This document shows, piece by piece, positions 1 through 5,941 of a stretch of DNA of 9,536 bases. The notes below the pieces were generated by a model. It was not told the origin of the DNA and ran no database searches. It was given only the letters and a program-made list of their open reading frames with translations. The stretch spans positions 1 to 9,536 of the forward strand of contig DAOVKH010000049.1 of the NCBI GenBank assembly GCA_030631875.1, in the 5' to 3' direction. A program made the translations under genes and the position numbers. Position 1 is the first letter of the stretch. Each line of letters starts with the position of its first letter. The DNA comes from Deltaproteobacteria bacterium (lineage in GTDB: Bacteria > Desulfobacterota > GWC2-55-46 > DRQE01).

Positions 1-83
1 GTGCCGAAGGCGGGATTCGAACCCGCACGGGTCGCCCCACTACCCCCTCAAGATAGCGTGTCTACCAGTTCCACCACTTCGGC
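1..83 (-). tRNA. tRNA-Leu, anticodon GAG
   Basis: Read on the minus strand, the sequence folds as a class II tRNA. The 7-bp acceptor stem GCCGAAG/CTTCGGC lies at 77-83 and 3-9. The anticodon stem CTATC/GGTAG encloses the loop TTGAGGG, with anticodon GAG at 47-49, which reads CUC and CUU leucine codons. There is an extended variable arm and a T arm GCGGG-TTCGAAT-CCCGC. The discriminator base is A, at position 2. Position 1 is the first C of the 3' end, so the window stops before it can be seen whether the full CCA is encoded. The gene lies 82 nt downstream of secG on the same strand, behind a hairpin, and has no obvious promoter of its own. It probably depends on transcription passing through the glycolytic operon. 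Identity is secure. Confidence 0.95.
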
Positions 84-96
84 AAGCTCTATAAGA

Positions 97-134
97 AACG
101 GGCCTCAAAGCCGTCTTGCGTGGCTTGGCCCGTT
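97..134 (-). terminator. Two-step hairpin between secG and tRNA-Leu; possible attenuating terminator
   Basis: Arms AACGGGCC (97-104) and GGCCCGTT (127-134) pair perfectly over 8 bp. A nested 5-bp stem AAGCC/GGCTT (108-112 with 122-126) closes a 9-nt loop, with a 3-nt bulge at 105-107. On the minus strand the stem is followed by TCTTAT, a short and imperfect T-rich stretch. It fits a weak intrinsic terminator after secG that lets some transcription into the tRNA, or a fold that guides processing of the tRNA 5' end, which starts 14 nt further on. The structure is seen directly; its role is inferred. Confidence 0.55.
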
Positions 135-165
135 GAGGGTCTCTTTATATACTTTTAACTACGTA

Positions 166-525
166 CTACTTTGCTTCCGGTGTCGTAGGTACTGTCGTTG
201 GTACCTGCTCAGGCGTCTGCGTCTCTACCGGTGCAACTATCGGAGCCGGAGCTTCCTGTACGGACTCAACACCCCTCATTACCGAAGAGCTTCCGGGCGT
301 GCTTACAACGTATGTCAGGTAAAGCGAAGTAAGCATGAATATAACTGCGCATACGATGGTGGCCTTACTGAGCAGACTCATCGGTCCGGACGTTCCGTGA
401 AGCGCCTGGCCGCCGGAGCCGCCAAAGCTCGATCCCAAGCTCGCACCCTTGCCGAACTGAAAGAGAATAGTTATGACGAGGAATATGCAGACGAATATAT
501 GTACTATTGTTACGAGTGTAAGCAT
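166..525 (-). CDS. secG: SecG, preprotein translocase subunit
   Basis: Small integral membrane subunit of the SecYEG channel, which helps SecA-driven export of unfolded proteins across the inner membrane. The 119-residue protein has the family plan: a first hydrophobic helix at about residues 3-23, a Gly/Ser-rich linker (GKGASLGSSFGGSGGQ, about 26-41) and a second helix at about 53-75. A hydrophilic tail at about 76-119 is rich in Pro, Thr, Val and Glu and is expected to be disordered. The total is close to the 110 residues of E. coli SecG and longer than the short Gram-positive forms. The ATG start has an AAGGA Shine-Dalgarno 9 nt upstream. The gene follows tpiA by 82 nt on the same strand; tpiA-secG linkage is widespread in bacteria. 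The 82-nt gap is AT-rich and could hold a weak internal promoter, but no convincing -35/-10 pair was found. Family assignment is firm. Confidence 0.93.
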   Translation of the reverse strand: MLTLVTIVHIFVCIFLVITILFQFGKGASLGSSFGGSGGQALHGTSGPMSLLSKATIVCAVIFMLTSLYLTYVVSTPGSSSVMRGVESVQEAPAPIVAPVETQTPEQVPTTVPTTPEAK

Positions 526-607
526 CTTAAGCTATCCTTATGTTGGGTTTCGTATTTCCGTGAATATAGTATTAAAAGGCATATGGAGGGAAAAAGCAAG
601 TAAAAAA

Positions 608-1363
608 TCAGCTCTTTTCAAAGTTGACGATACGTGCGAAGTCTTCGGGCTTGAGGCTTGCCCCGCCGACGAGTGCTCCGTCTATATTGGGCTTTCCCAT
701 AAGTTCGTCGATATTAGCGGCCTTAACGCTTCCTCCGTATATTATACGGACCACCTTGGCTTCTGTGCCGAGCATATCGTACAATTGCTCTCGTATTGCG
801 GCGTGAACCTCTTCTGCCTCGTCAGGGGAGGCCGTTTTGCCCGTGCCTATGGCCCATACAGGCTCGTAGGCTATGACCAGATCTTTCAGTACACCCATGG
901 CAAGAGTCTTTAGAGCGCCCTTGAGTTGTGTGGCTATAACCTCTAAGGCCTTGCCTGCTTCTCTCTCTTCGAGGCTTTCTCCAAGGCATACGATAGGCTT
1001 AAGTCCGCCTCGCACGGCAGCTATAAGTTTTTTATGAACCCACTCGTCGGTCTCGCCAAAGTAGGCGCGCCTCTCGGAGTGGCCTATTATTACGTACTCA
1101 CAGCCCGCGGCGTGTGCCATCTCGGCCGTTATCTCGCCTGTGTACGCGCCTTCAGTCTCCCAGTGTATGTTCTGCGCTGCGAGCTTAATGGGGCTTCCTG
1201 CTACGAGAAAGTGCAGGTGGTGGATGGATGTCGTAGGAGGCGCTATCAGAACCTCTACGTCTTCGGAAGCGCCTACGAGTTCACGGAGTTTTTCTACCAG
1301 CTTTGCTCCGTGGTTTATGTCTGTGTGCATCTTCCAGTTTCCGGCTATAAGGGGTCTTAGCAT
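608..1363 (-). CDS. tpiA: Triosephosphate isomerase
   Basis: Interconverts dihydroxyacetone phosphate and glyceraldehyde 3-phosphate in cytosolic glycolysis and gluconeogenesis. The 251-residue protein is full length for a bacterial TIM barrel. All the signature elements are present: N-terminal GNWKM with Asn9 and the catalytic Lys11, the electrophile His95 in IGHSERR (94-99), the catalytic base Glu167 in AYEPVWAIGTG (165-175, which includes the flexible loop 6), and the phosphate-binding YGGSV (209-213) and GALVGGASL (229-237). The ATG start places the GNWKM motif at the usual distance from the N terminus, with GGAG 10 nt upstream. It lies 38 nt after pgk and 82 nt before secG. Its substrate pool feeds the two upstream genes, gap and pgk, directly. 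Nothing is missing or unusual. Confidence 0.98.
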   Translation of the reverse strand: MLRPLIAGNWKMHTDINHGAKLVEKLRELVGASEDVEVLIAPPTTSIHHLHFLVAGSPIKLAAQNIHWETEGAYTGEITAEMAHAAGCEYVIIGHSERRAYFGETDEWVHKKLIAAVRGGLKPIVCLGESLEEREAGKALEVIATQLKGALKTLAMGVLKDLVIAYEPVWAIGTGKTASPDEAEEVHAAIREQLYDMLGTEAKVVRIIYGGSVKAANIDELMGKPNIDGALVGGASLKPEDFARIVNFEKS

Positions 1364-1401
1364 ATGAAGTGTGCTCCGTTTTATTCGGGTGTGTCTGCGG
1401 T

Positions 1402-2625
1402 TTATCGGGATGCTATTTTGGCCTTCTTCTTCTTTTTAACCTTAAGCGAGCTTATGCCCGGCAGGTCTATGCCCTGAAGTAGTTCGAGAAAAGCCCCTCC
1501 GCCGGTAGAGATGTAACTCATCTTAGCATATTCTCCGGCTCTGTGTACCGCTACGTCGGTATCTCCTCCTCCGACGATGGTCATGGCATAGCAATTCGCT
1601 ACGGCACTGACCATTGCAAATGTTCCTCTACTGAAGGCATCCATCTCGAATACCCCCATCGGGCCGTTCCAGATTATGGTCTTCGCATCCTGCAGGGCTT
1701 CACGAAAGAGTGTTACCGTGGCAGGGCCTATGTCCAGAGCCATCCAGTCCTTTGGTATCTCCTGATACGTTACGACCTTTGTCTCCGCGGAAGGCGAGAA
1801 CTTGTCGGCAACGACGAAGTCTACGGGCAGGTAGAGTTTTATCTTCTTTGCGCGAGATTTTTCTATGACCTTCTTTGCTTCCTGCAGGGCGTCTTCCTCG
1901 TAGAAGGACTTGCCGACGTCGTAGCCAAGTGCCTTAAAGAATGTGAGTGCCATGCCTCCGCCGACGATGAGCTTGTCGACTCTTTCGCAAAGGGCTGTAA
2001 GGATGCCGACCTTATCGAGAACCTTCTTGCCGCCGACTATGGCTACGAGCGGTCGGACGGGTTTATCCATAGCGCGCGCGAAGTAGCTAAGTTCTTTTTT
2101 CATGAGTAGCCCCGCACCCGTTACATCGACGTAGTCGGTTACGGCTACGTTCGAGGCATGGGAGCGATGTGCCGTGGCAAAGGCGTCGTTTATGTATACG
2201 TCGCAGAGCTCGGCGAGCTTCTTGCCGAAGGCCGGGCTGTTCTTGACCTCGCCCGGGTGGAAGCGTACGTTCTCAAGGAGTGTTACTTCGCCGGGCTTCA
2301 TCTTATTTATGAGTTTCTTTGTCTCCGCGCCGACGCAATCCGAGGCGAACAAAACGTCTTTTTCCAAGAGCCTTGATAGCCGCTTTGCTACGGGTGCGAG
2401 GCTCAGCGATTCTACGCGCTTCCCTTTCGGGCGCCCTAAGTGCGTCAATAGAATGACCTTTGACCCTTGATCCAAGGCGTAGTTTATCGTCGATAAGACA
2501 CTCCTTACGCGCGTGTCTTCTGTGATATTGCCGTCGTCGTCAAGGGGGACGTTAAAGTCAACACGTATGAGTACGCGCTTTCCCTTTATCGGAAGTTCAT
2601 CTATATATACGAGTCCTTTATCCAA
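1402..2625 (-). CDS. pgk: Phosphoglycerate kinase with a lysine-rich C-terminal tail
   Basis: Transfers the acyl phosphate of 1,3-bisphosphoglycerate to ADP, giving 3-phosphoglycerate and ATP. The 407 residues contain the N-domain substrate motifs RVDFNVPL (21-28), TRVR (38-41), HLGRPKG (62-68), ENVRF (118-122) and HRSHAS (153-158). The C-domain nucleotide site has WNGPMGVFE (319-327), GGGDT (352-356) and STGGGAFLE (373-381). The stretch GGKKVLDK (198-205) departs from the usual GG[A/S]K[V/I]x[D/T]K: the small residue after GG is Lys, though the two conserved lysines (201, 205) remain. After the normal ending DLPGI the chain continues for about 16 residues with a run of five lysines (398-401 plus 396). 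The start is TTG, chosen because AGGAG sits 7 nt upstream and the N terminus has normal length. It lies 21 nt after gap. Confidence 0.97.
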   Translation of the reverse strand: MDKGLVYIDELPIKGKRVLIRVDFNVPLDDDGNITEDTRVRSVLSTINYALDQGSKVILLTHLGRPKGKRVESLSLAPVAKRLSRLLEKDVLFASDCVGAETKKLINKMKPGEVTLLENVRFHPGEVKNSPAFGKKLAELCDVYINDAFATAHRSHASNVAVTDYVDVTGAGLLMKKELSYFARAMDKPVRPLVAIVGGKKVLDKVGILTALCERVDKLIVGGGMALTFFKALGYDVGKSFYEEDALQEAKKVIEKSRAKKIKLYLPVDFVVADKFSPSAETKVVTYQEIPKDWMALDIGPATVTLFREALQDAKTIIWNGPMGVFEMDAFSRGTFAMVSAVANCYAMTIVGGGDTDVAVHRAGEYAKMSYISTGGGAFLELLQGIDLPGISSLKVKKKKKAKIASR

Positions 2626-2632
2626 AGAGGTT

Positions 2633-2637
2633 CTCCT
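2633..2637 (-). promoter_or_regulatory. Shine-Dalgarno fixing the TTG start of pgk
   Basis: The minus strand reads AGGAG followed by a 7-nt spacer and TTG. This is the strongest ribosome-binding match near the N terminus of Pgk and decides for the TTG start. It lies wholly in the 21-nt gap after the gap stop codon. Confidence 0.75.
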
Positions 2638-2646
2638 ATGTTGTTT

Positions 2647-3654
2647 TTAGACTCCCTTGGAATTAATGAATAACAAGAGGTCTCTCATCCTTGAAGAAAA
2701 CCCCCATTCGTTATCATACCAAGCAAGTATCTTTACGAGGTTACCGCCGATTACCTTTGTCGACAGGGCGTCGAGTATCGACGAGTGCGGGTTGCCCTTA
2801 AAGTCAATAGATACGCATTCTTCTTCGCAGTACTGAAGTATTCCCTTTAGTGGGCCTTCGGCTGCTACCTTCATGGCCGCGTTTATCTCTTCTGCCGTAG
2901 TATCTTTTTCCACTGTGCAGACCAGATCCACGAGGCTTACCGTAGGTGTCGGTACCCTGACGGCCATTCCGTCGAGCTTACCCTTAAGCTCCGGCAATAC
3001 GAGGGCTACGGCACGCGCCGCACCTGTAGTCGTCGGTATCATAGAGAGGCCTGCCGAACGCGCGCGCCTTAGGTCGCTGTGCGGAAGGTCGAGTATCTTC
3101 TGGTCGTTCGTATAGGCATGTACGGTAGTCATTAGTCCATGTACTATGCCGACGGTATCGTTTAAGACCTTTGCCACCGGAGCCAGGCAATTTGTCGTAC
3201 ACGAGGCGTTCGAGATGATGTTGTGAGCCGATGGGTCGTAGAGCGAGCTGTTTACACCCATGCAGAGGGTTATGTCTTCGTTCTTGGCAGGAGCCGATAT
3301 TACGACCTTCTTTGCACCTGCTTTGATGTGTCCTTCAGCCTTTGAGCGTTCCGTGAATAACCCCGTGCATTCGACGACTACGTCTACTTGAAGCTCCTTC
3401 CACGGAAGGTCCTCAGGGTTTCTCTCGGCCGTTATCTTAACGGCCTTGCCGTCGACTATTATAGCACCGTCTCCGACTTCGATCTCGGCATCGATTATGC
3501 CGTAGATGGAGTCATACTTAAGAAGGTGTGCCAGTGTCTTGGCGTCTGTAATGTCGTTTATGGCGACAAATTCTATCTCAGGGTCTTTAAAAGCACTCCT
3601 GAATATGTTGCGTCCGATACGTCCGAATCCGTTTATAGCTACTTTTAGAGCCAT
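2647..3654 (-). CDS. gap: Glyceraldehyde-3-phosphate dehydrogenase, type I, NAD-dependent
   Basis: Oxidises and phosphorylates glyceraldehyde 3-phosphate to 1,3-bisphosphoglycerate with reduction of NAD+. The 335 residues match the usual length. The Rossmann motif is INGFGRIGRNIF (7-18). Asp34 in AINDIT, which binds the adenosine ribose, points to NAD rather than NADP preference. The catalytic cysteine is Cys152 in SNASCTTNC (148-156), with His179 in TTVHAYT. Other landmarks are LDLPHSDLRRAR (188-199), the phosphate-binding stretch SMIPTTTGAARA (204-215) and the C-terminal AWYDNEWGFS (311-320). The ATG start has GGAGGT 10 nt upstream. It lies 36 nt after aroD and 21 nt before pgk, so the enzymes for two successive reactions are made from adjacent cistrons. 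No anomaly was seen. Confidence 0.98.
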   Translation of the reverse strand: MALKVAINGFGRIGRNIFRSAFKDPEIEFVAINDITDAKTLAHLLKYDSIYGIIDAEIEVGDGAIIVDGKAVKITAERNPEDLPWKELQVDVVVECTGLFTERSKAEGHIKAGAKKVVISAPAKNEDITLCMGVNSSLYDPSAHNIISNASCTTNCLAPVAKVLNDTVGIVHGLMTTVHAYTNDQKILDLPHSDLRRARSAGLSMIPTTTGAARAVALVLPELKGKLDGMAVRVPTPTVSLVDLVCTVEKDTTAEEINAAMKVAAEGPLKGILQYCEEECVSIDFKGNPHSSILDALSTKVIGGNLVKILAWYDNEWGFSSRMRDLLLFINSKGV

Positions 3655-3690
3655 GGTCGCCCTTACCTCCGTCTTGTTTTTTTAATTACG

Positions 3691-4410
3691 CTAAGCTATA
3701 GCGTCTATGAGCCTTCTTAGTTCTTTTATCTTCATCTGCCCCGGAGCAGTAGAAGTAGTGAGTGTTCCGTATGTAAGGAGCGAGCCCATAAAGGGCAGGG
3801 TTACTCTTGAAGCACGCCCTTTTTCGCCCATCGATATCGCGATAAGACTTCCCTTACCTTCCTCAAGTAGTATGAGGGCGAGCCTGCGCGCGTCCTCAGT
3901 GGAGCGTGCCTTGAAGGCTACCTTTGTTATGTCGGCGCCAATTGCCCTTGCGTCTCTTATAATCTTCTTTATGCGTGCGCTTGTCGGCGTAGCCTTAAAG
4001 TCATGGAACGATACAATGACCTTCTTCCTTCTGCTCTTTGCCGTAGCGATTACCTTACTTAGTATGCGCCTGCTCGTAAGCTCTATGTCAATGGCGTCTA
4101 CGAGAGGCATTAGAGCGGTGAATAACTCAAGGCGTTCTTTGTCGCCTATTGTATAGTGCCCACCTTCCTTCTTGGAGCGCACTGTAAGTAATATGGGAAG
4201 CCCAATTGAGCGAGCCTCTTTAAAGACCTTCTTTAATGCTCCAATCTCTCTTGCCTTAAATGTATCGACGCGTACTTCTATTAAGTCGGCACCCGCGGTG
4301 CGCGCTTTCTTTACGGCAGTGGCACTTAGGCGGTCTGTTATTACGCCGCAGACCTTAGGAATCGGTGAGCTTTTGGTGCTCTGAGCAAGCTCTACGCCAC
4401 GCACTTTCAT
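3691..4410 (-). CDS. aroD: 3-dehydroquinate dehydratase, type I
   Basis: Converts 3-dehydroquinate to 3-dehydroshikimate, step three of the shikimate route to aromatic amino acids, through a Schiff base. The 239-residue protein is near the usual size of type I enzymes. Conserved residues are visible in order: EVRVD (45-49) with Glu45 and Arg47, TVR (76-78), His136 in SFHDF (general acid/base), the Schiff-base lysine Lys163 in TKVAFKA, the GEKGRASR segment (195-202) with Arg202, and TAPGQM (221-226) with Gln225. The ATG start is uncertain by a few codons: the upstream AAAAGG is weak and 13 nt away. The conserved fold begins at about residue 19 (PKVCGVI), leaving a short variable leader. It is the first gene of the minus-strand cluster, just ahead of gap. 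The protein is rich in Lys and Arg. Confidence 0.93.
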   Translation of the reverse strand: MKVRGVELAQSTKSSPIPKVCGVITDRLSATAVKKARTAGADLIEVRVDTFKAREIGALKKVFKEARSIGLPILLTVRSKKEGGHYTIGDKERLELFTALMPLVDAIDIELTSRRILSKVIATAKSRRKKVIVSFHDFKATPTSARIKKIIRDARAIGADITKVAFKARSTEDARRLALILLEEGKGSLIAISMGEKGRASRVTLPFMGSLLTYGTLTTSTAPGQMKIKELRRLIDAIA

Positions 4411-4461
4411 TGTATAAGAGAGGCCTTTTCATGGTTTTTTGTGAAAAAGACAGACTATATA

Positions 4462-4490
4462 TGAATACTGAAATATGGGCTAAAAGTCAA
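4462..4490 (-). promoter_or_regulatory. Candidate sigma-70-type promoter for the aroD-gap-pgk-tpiA-secG operon
   Basis: On the minus strand TTGACT (4485-4490) is followed by a 17-nt spacer and TATTCA (4462-4467), inside a locally AT-rich stretch. The -35 matches the consensus at five of six bases. The -10 is weak, with overlapping TATATA alternatives slightly downstream. Transcription would start near 4455, leaving a leader of about 45 nt before aroD. It is the only reasonable promoter found upstream of the cluster. Confidence 0.4.
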
Positions 4491-4513
4491 GGGTAATGGA
4501 GTGATAGTTACCC
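4491..4513. repeat. Inverted repeat next to the aroD -35 box; possible operator
   Basis: GGGTAA (4491-4496) and TTACCC (4508-4513) are perfect inverted arms separated by 11 nt. The repeat starts on the base after the candidate -35 element of the minus-strand promoter. That position fits a regulator binding site, but arms this short also occur by chance. No T-rich run follows on either strand, so a terminator is unlikely. Confidence 0.3.
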
Positions 4514-4594
4514 CAAGATTCGTATTCCTAAGCGAACCGCGGTCGTAGGTAGAGATGCGTTAACGGTGGCCTTTCGCGTAAGACCTCTTCTGTG

Positions 4595-4624
4595 TTGACA
4601 TAAAGGAGAGAGACGGTGTATATT
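4595..4624 (+). promoter_or_regulatory. Candidate sigma-70 promoter for the glycosyltransferase-methyltransferase pair
   Basis: A perfect -35 box TTGACA (4595-4600) is followed by an 18-nt spacer and TATATT (4619-4624), which matches the -10 consensus at five of six bases. Transcription would start near 4631, giving a leader of about 95 nt before the TTG start at 4727. It is the best promoter match in the window. A start there would exclude the GTG-initiated short ORF at 4616, because the -10 box overlaps its first codons. Confidence 0.5.
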
Positions 4625-4699
4625 ATGGTCTTTATATTGGTCGGCATTCCATCCTTAGAGCATGGTAGAGATTGTCTTGCTTTCTTTAAAGTCTGTTGA
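4616..4699 (+). CDS. Possible 27-residue leader peptide or small membrane protein (uncertain)
   Basis: A GTG codon at 4616 is preceded by AAGGAG (4603-4608) with a 7-nt spacer, an excellent ribosome-binding arrangement. It opens a frame of 27 codons ending in TGA at 4697-4699. The product begins MYIMVFILVGIPS, a short hydrophobic run, and ends with a charged patch and FFKVC. The stop lies 27 nt before the glycosyltransferase TTG. It could be a leader peptide or small membrane-associated protein. It could equally be chance, since the sequence is short and overlaps a good promoter match. No family was recognised. Confidence 0.2.
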   Translation: MYIMVFILVGIPSLEHGRDCLAFFKVC

Positions 4700-4714
4700 G
4701 CTAATCTGATATTT

Positions 4715-4720
4715 GGAGGG
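4715..4720 (+). promoter_or_regulatory. Shine-Dalgarno fixing the TTG start of the glycosyltransferase
   Basis: GGAGGG lies 6 nt before TTG at 4727. No better site is found near later in-frame starts ahead of the first beta strand (KVLVLHV), so the TTG start is preferred. Confidence 0.7.
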
Positions 4721-4726
4721 TATATA

Positions 4727-5893
4727 TTGAAGTCGTCTTTAAAAGAAGATGGGAGCAGGTGCAAGGTCTTAGTCCTGCATGTTAAGTACGCGAGGAACTC
4801 GCCTTATTTAAACTCTATGGTCTTGGGGCTTGATCCTGAAAGGTTCGATGTCAGGGTTTGTTACCTAAAAGGGGCTCCTGACGGGAAGAACGCGCTCGAT
4901 AAGGCGGGTAAGTCCATATACCTTGAACGGGAGAAGAGCCTTGGAGGCTCTCGCATCAAGACGATATTGGCTCTTGTTAAGATGTTGAGGCAGGAGAGGC
5001 CGACAATACTTCACTGCCATCGCCATAAGTCAACGGTACTTGGAACCATAGCGGCAGTTATCGCGGGCGTGCCTTTTGTAATTTCTCATGTTCATGGACT
5101 CGGCCGTACAAGGAATTTTTCGCGACGTTTCTTCAATTTTTTCATATTTAAACGTATAAGCGCGATAATCGTTATCGCCGAGAAGGTTATGAAGGATGTG
5201 CTTGATAATAACTGGGCTCTGCCGTCAAGTAAGGTTCGTGTTGTTTGGAACGGCGTTGATATTGAGACCCTGGGTCTCGATGGAGATAACGATTGCGACA
5301 GAGTAAGGAAGACGTTTGATGTTAAGGACGGTGCGGTTGTCTTTGGAAGTGTGGGTAGGCTCGCTTTGACCAAAGGACATATATATATGTTCGAGGCCTT
5401 CTCAGAGGTTCTAAAGGTTCTTCCGGATGCCGTGCTTGTTATAGCCGGAAAAGGGCCATTAAAAGAGGAGCTGGAGGCTAACGCAAAGGCTCTTGGCATA
5501 TCTTCAAGTCTGCGGTTCTTGGGGTACAGAGATGATATTCCGAATGTATTAAAGGCCTTGGATGTATTTGTCTTCTCGTCTCTTGCCGAAGGCTTGCCAC
5601 TCTCAATACTTGAGGCCATGGCTTCAGAGCTTCCTATTGTATCTTCGGCGGTAGGCGGTATAGTGGATATATTCGGCGAAAAGGGCGATGGCTCTAAGTA
5701 TGGTTTCGGACGTCTTGTTAAGGCAAAGGACTCTCTTGGGCTCGGCCAAGCCATGTTAGAGGTGGGCAGACTCTCGAGCGACGAGAGGGTGGCCATGGGC
5801 AAGAGAGCAAGGGAGAGGGTCTTGGCGGAGTTTACGGCCAAGCATATGCGTGAAGGCATTGCAACGGTATATAAAGAGGTCATGGGTCTTTAA
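4727..5893 (+). CDS. GT4-type glycosyltransferase (GT-B fold)
   Basis: Predicted to transfer a sugar from a nucleotide-sugar donor with retention of configuration, on the cytoplasmic side of the membrane. The 388 residues show both GT-B halves. The N-terminal acceptor domain starts at KVLVLHV (13-19), followed by HCHRHKS (96-102) and the glycine-bearing ISHVHGLGR (119-127). The C-terminal donor domain includes VWNGVD (173-178), GSVGRLALTKGH (207-218, with Arg211 and Lys216 placed to bind the donor diphosphate), VIAGKGP (238-244) and FLGYRDD (264-270). The E-x7-E motif is Glu288 and Glu296 in EGLPLSILE. There is no signal peptide or clear membrane span; a basic aromatic patch (RRFFNFFIFKR, 133-143) may touch the membrane. 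Sugar and acceptor cannot be read from sequence. The methyltransferase follows 48 nt later, so a role in a surface glycan or glycolipid is likely. Confidence 0.9.
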   Translation: MKSSLKEDGSRCKVLVLHVKYARNSPYLNSMVLGLDPERFDVRVCYLKGAPDGKNALDKAGKSIYLEREKSLGGSRIKTILALVKMLRQERPTILHCHRHKSTVLGTIAAVIAGVPFVISHVHGLGRTRNFSRRFFNFFIFKRISAIIVIAEKVMKDVLDNNWALPSSKVRVVWNGVDIETLGLDGDNDCDRVRKTFDVKDGAVVFGSVGRLALTKGHIYMFEAFSEVLKVLPDAVLVIAGKGPLKEELEANAKALGISSSLRFLGYRDDIPNVLKALDVFVFSSLAEGLPLSILEAMASELPIVSSAVGGIVDIFGEKGDGSKYGFGRLVKAKDSLGLGQAMLEVGRLSSDERVAMGKRARERVLAEFTAKHMREGIATVYKEVMGL

Positions 5894-5941
5894 TGTGTGC
5901 GGGTTAAACCTATAGGTCTCGGAAGGACGTGAAAGAAGATT

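Larger units (their letters stand above)
4411..4726. other. Divergent intergenic region (316 bp)
   Basis: This is the only gene-free stretch above 300 bases. It separates the minus-strand aroD operon from the plus-strand glycosyltransferase pair and is clearly more AT-rich near both ends than the flanking genes. It holds two candidate promoters facing outward, the short inverted repeat at 4491-4513, and a GC-richer middle (about 4528-4580) with a possible imperfect pairing GCGAA (4532-4536) with TTCGC (4573-4577). A possible short ORF lies at 4616-4699. No tRNA, known riboswitch or insertion-sequence remnant was recognised. Confidence 0.6.

Noticed and set aside
1..603. Plus-strand open frame of 200 codons across the tRNA and secG
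   Set aside because: It is antisense to tRNA-Leu and to a clear SecG, and its N terminus is just the translated complement of the tRNA. There is no ribosome-binding site or family resemblance.
526..607. Possible promoter in the AT-rich tpiA-secG gap
   Set aside because: TTGCTT and TAATAC can be paired only with a 19-nt spacer and poor matches; AT-richness alone is not enough.
4528..4764. Minus-strand 78-codon frame in the divergent intergenic region
   Set aside because: It starts inside the glycosyltransferase coding region on the opposite strand, has no Shine-Dalgarno, and its composition resembles non-coding sequence.
5092..5883. Minus-strand 263-codon frame opposite the glycosyltransferase
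   Set aside because: Serine- and proline-rich antisense shadow of a gene with intact GT4 motifs.
5908..5917. 10-bp palindrome ACCTATAGGT between glycosyltransferase and methyltransferase
   Set aside because: No loop or T-rich tail, so not a terminator, and too short to claim as an operator.
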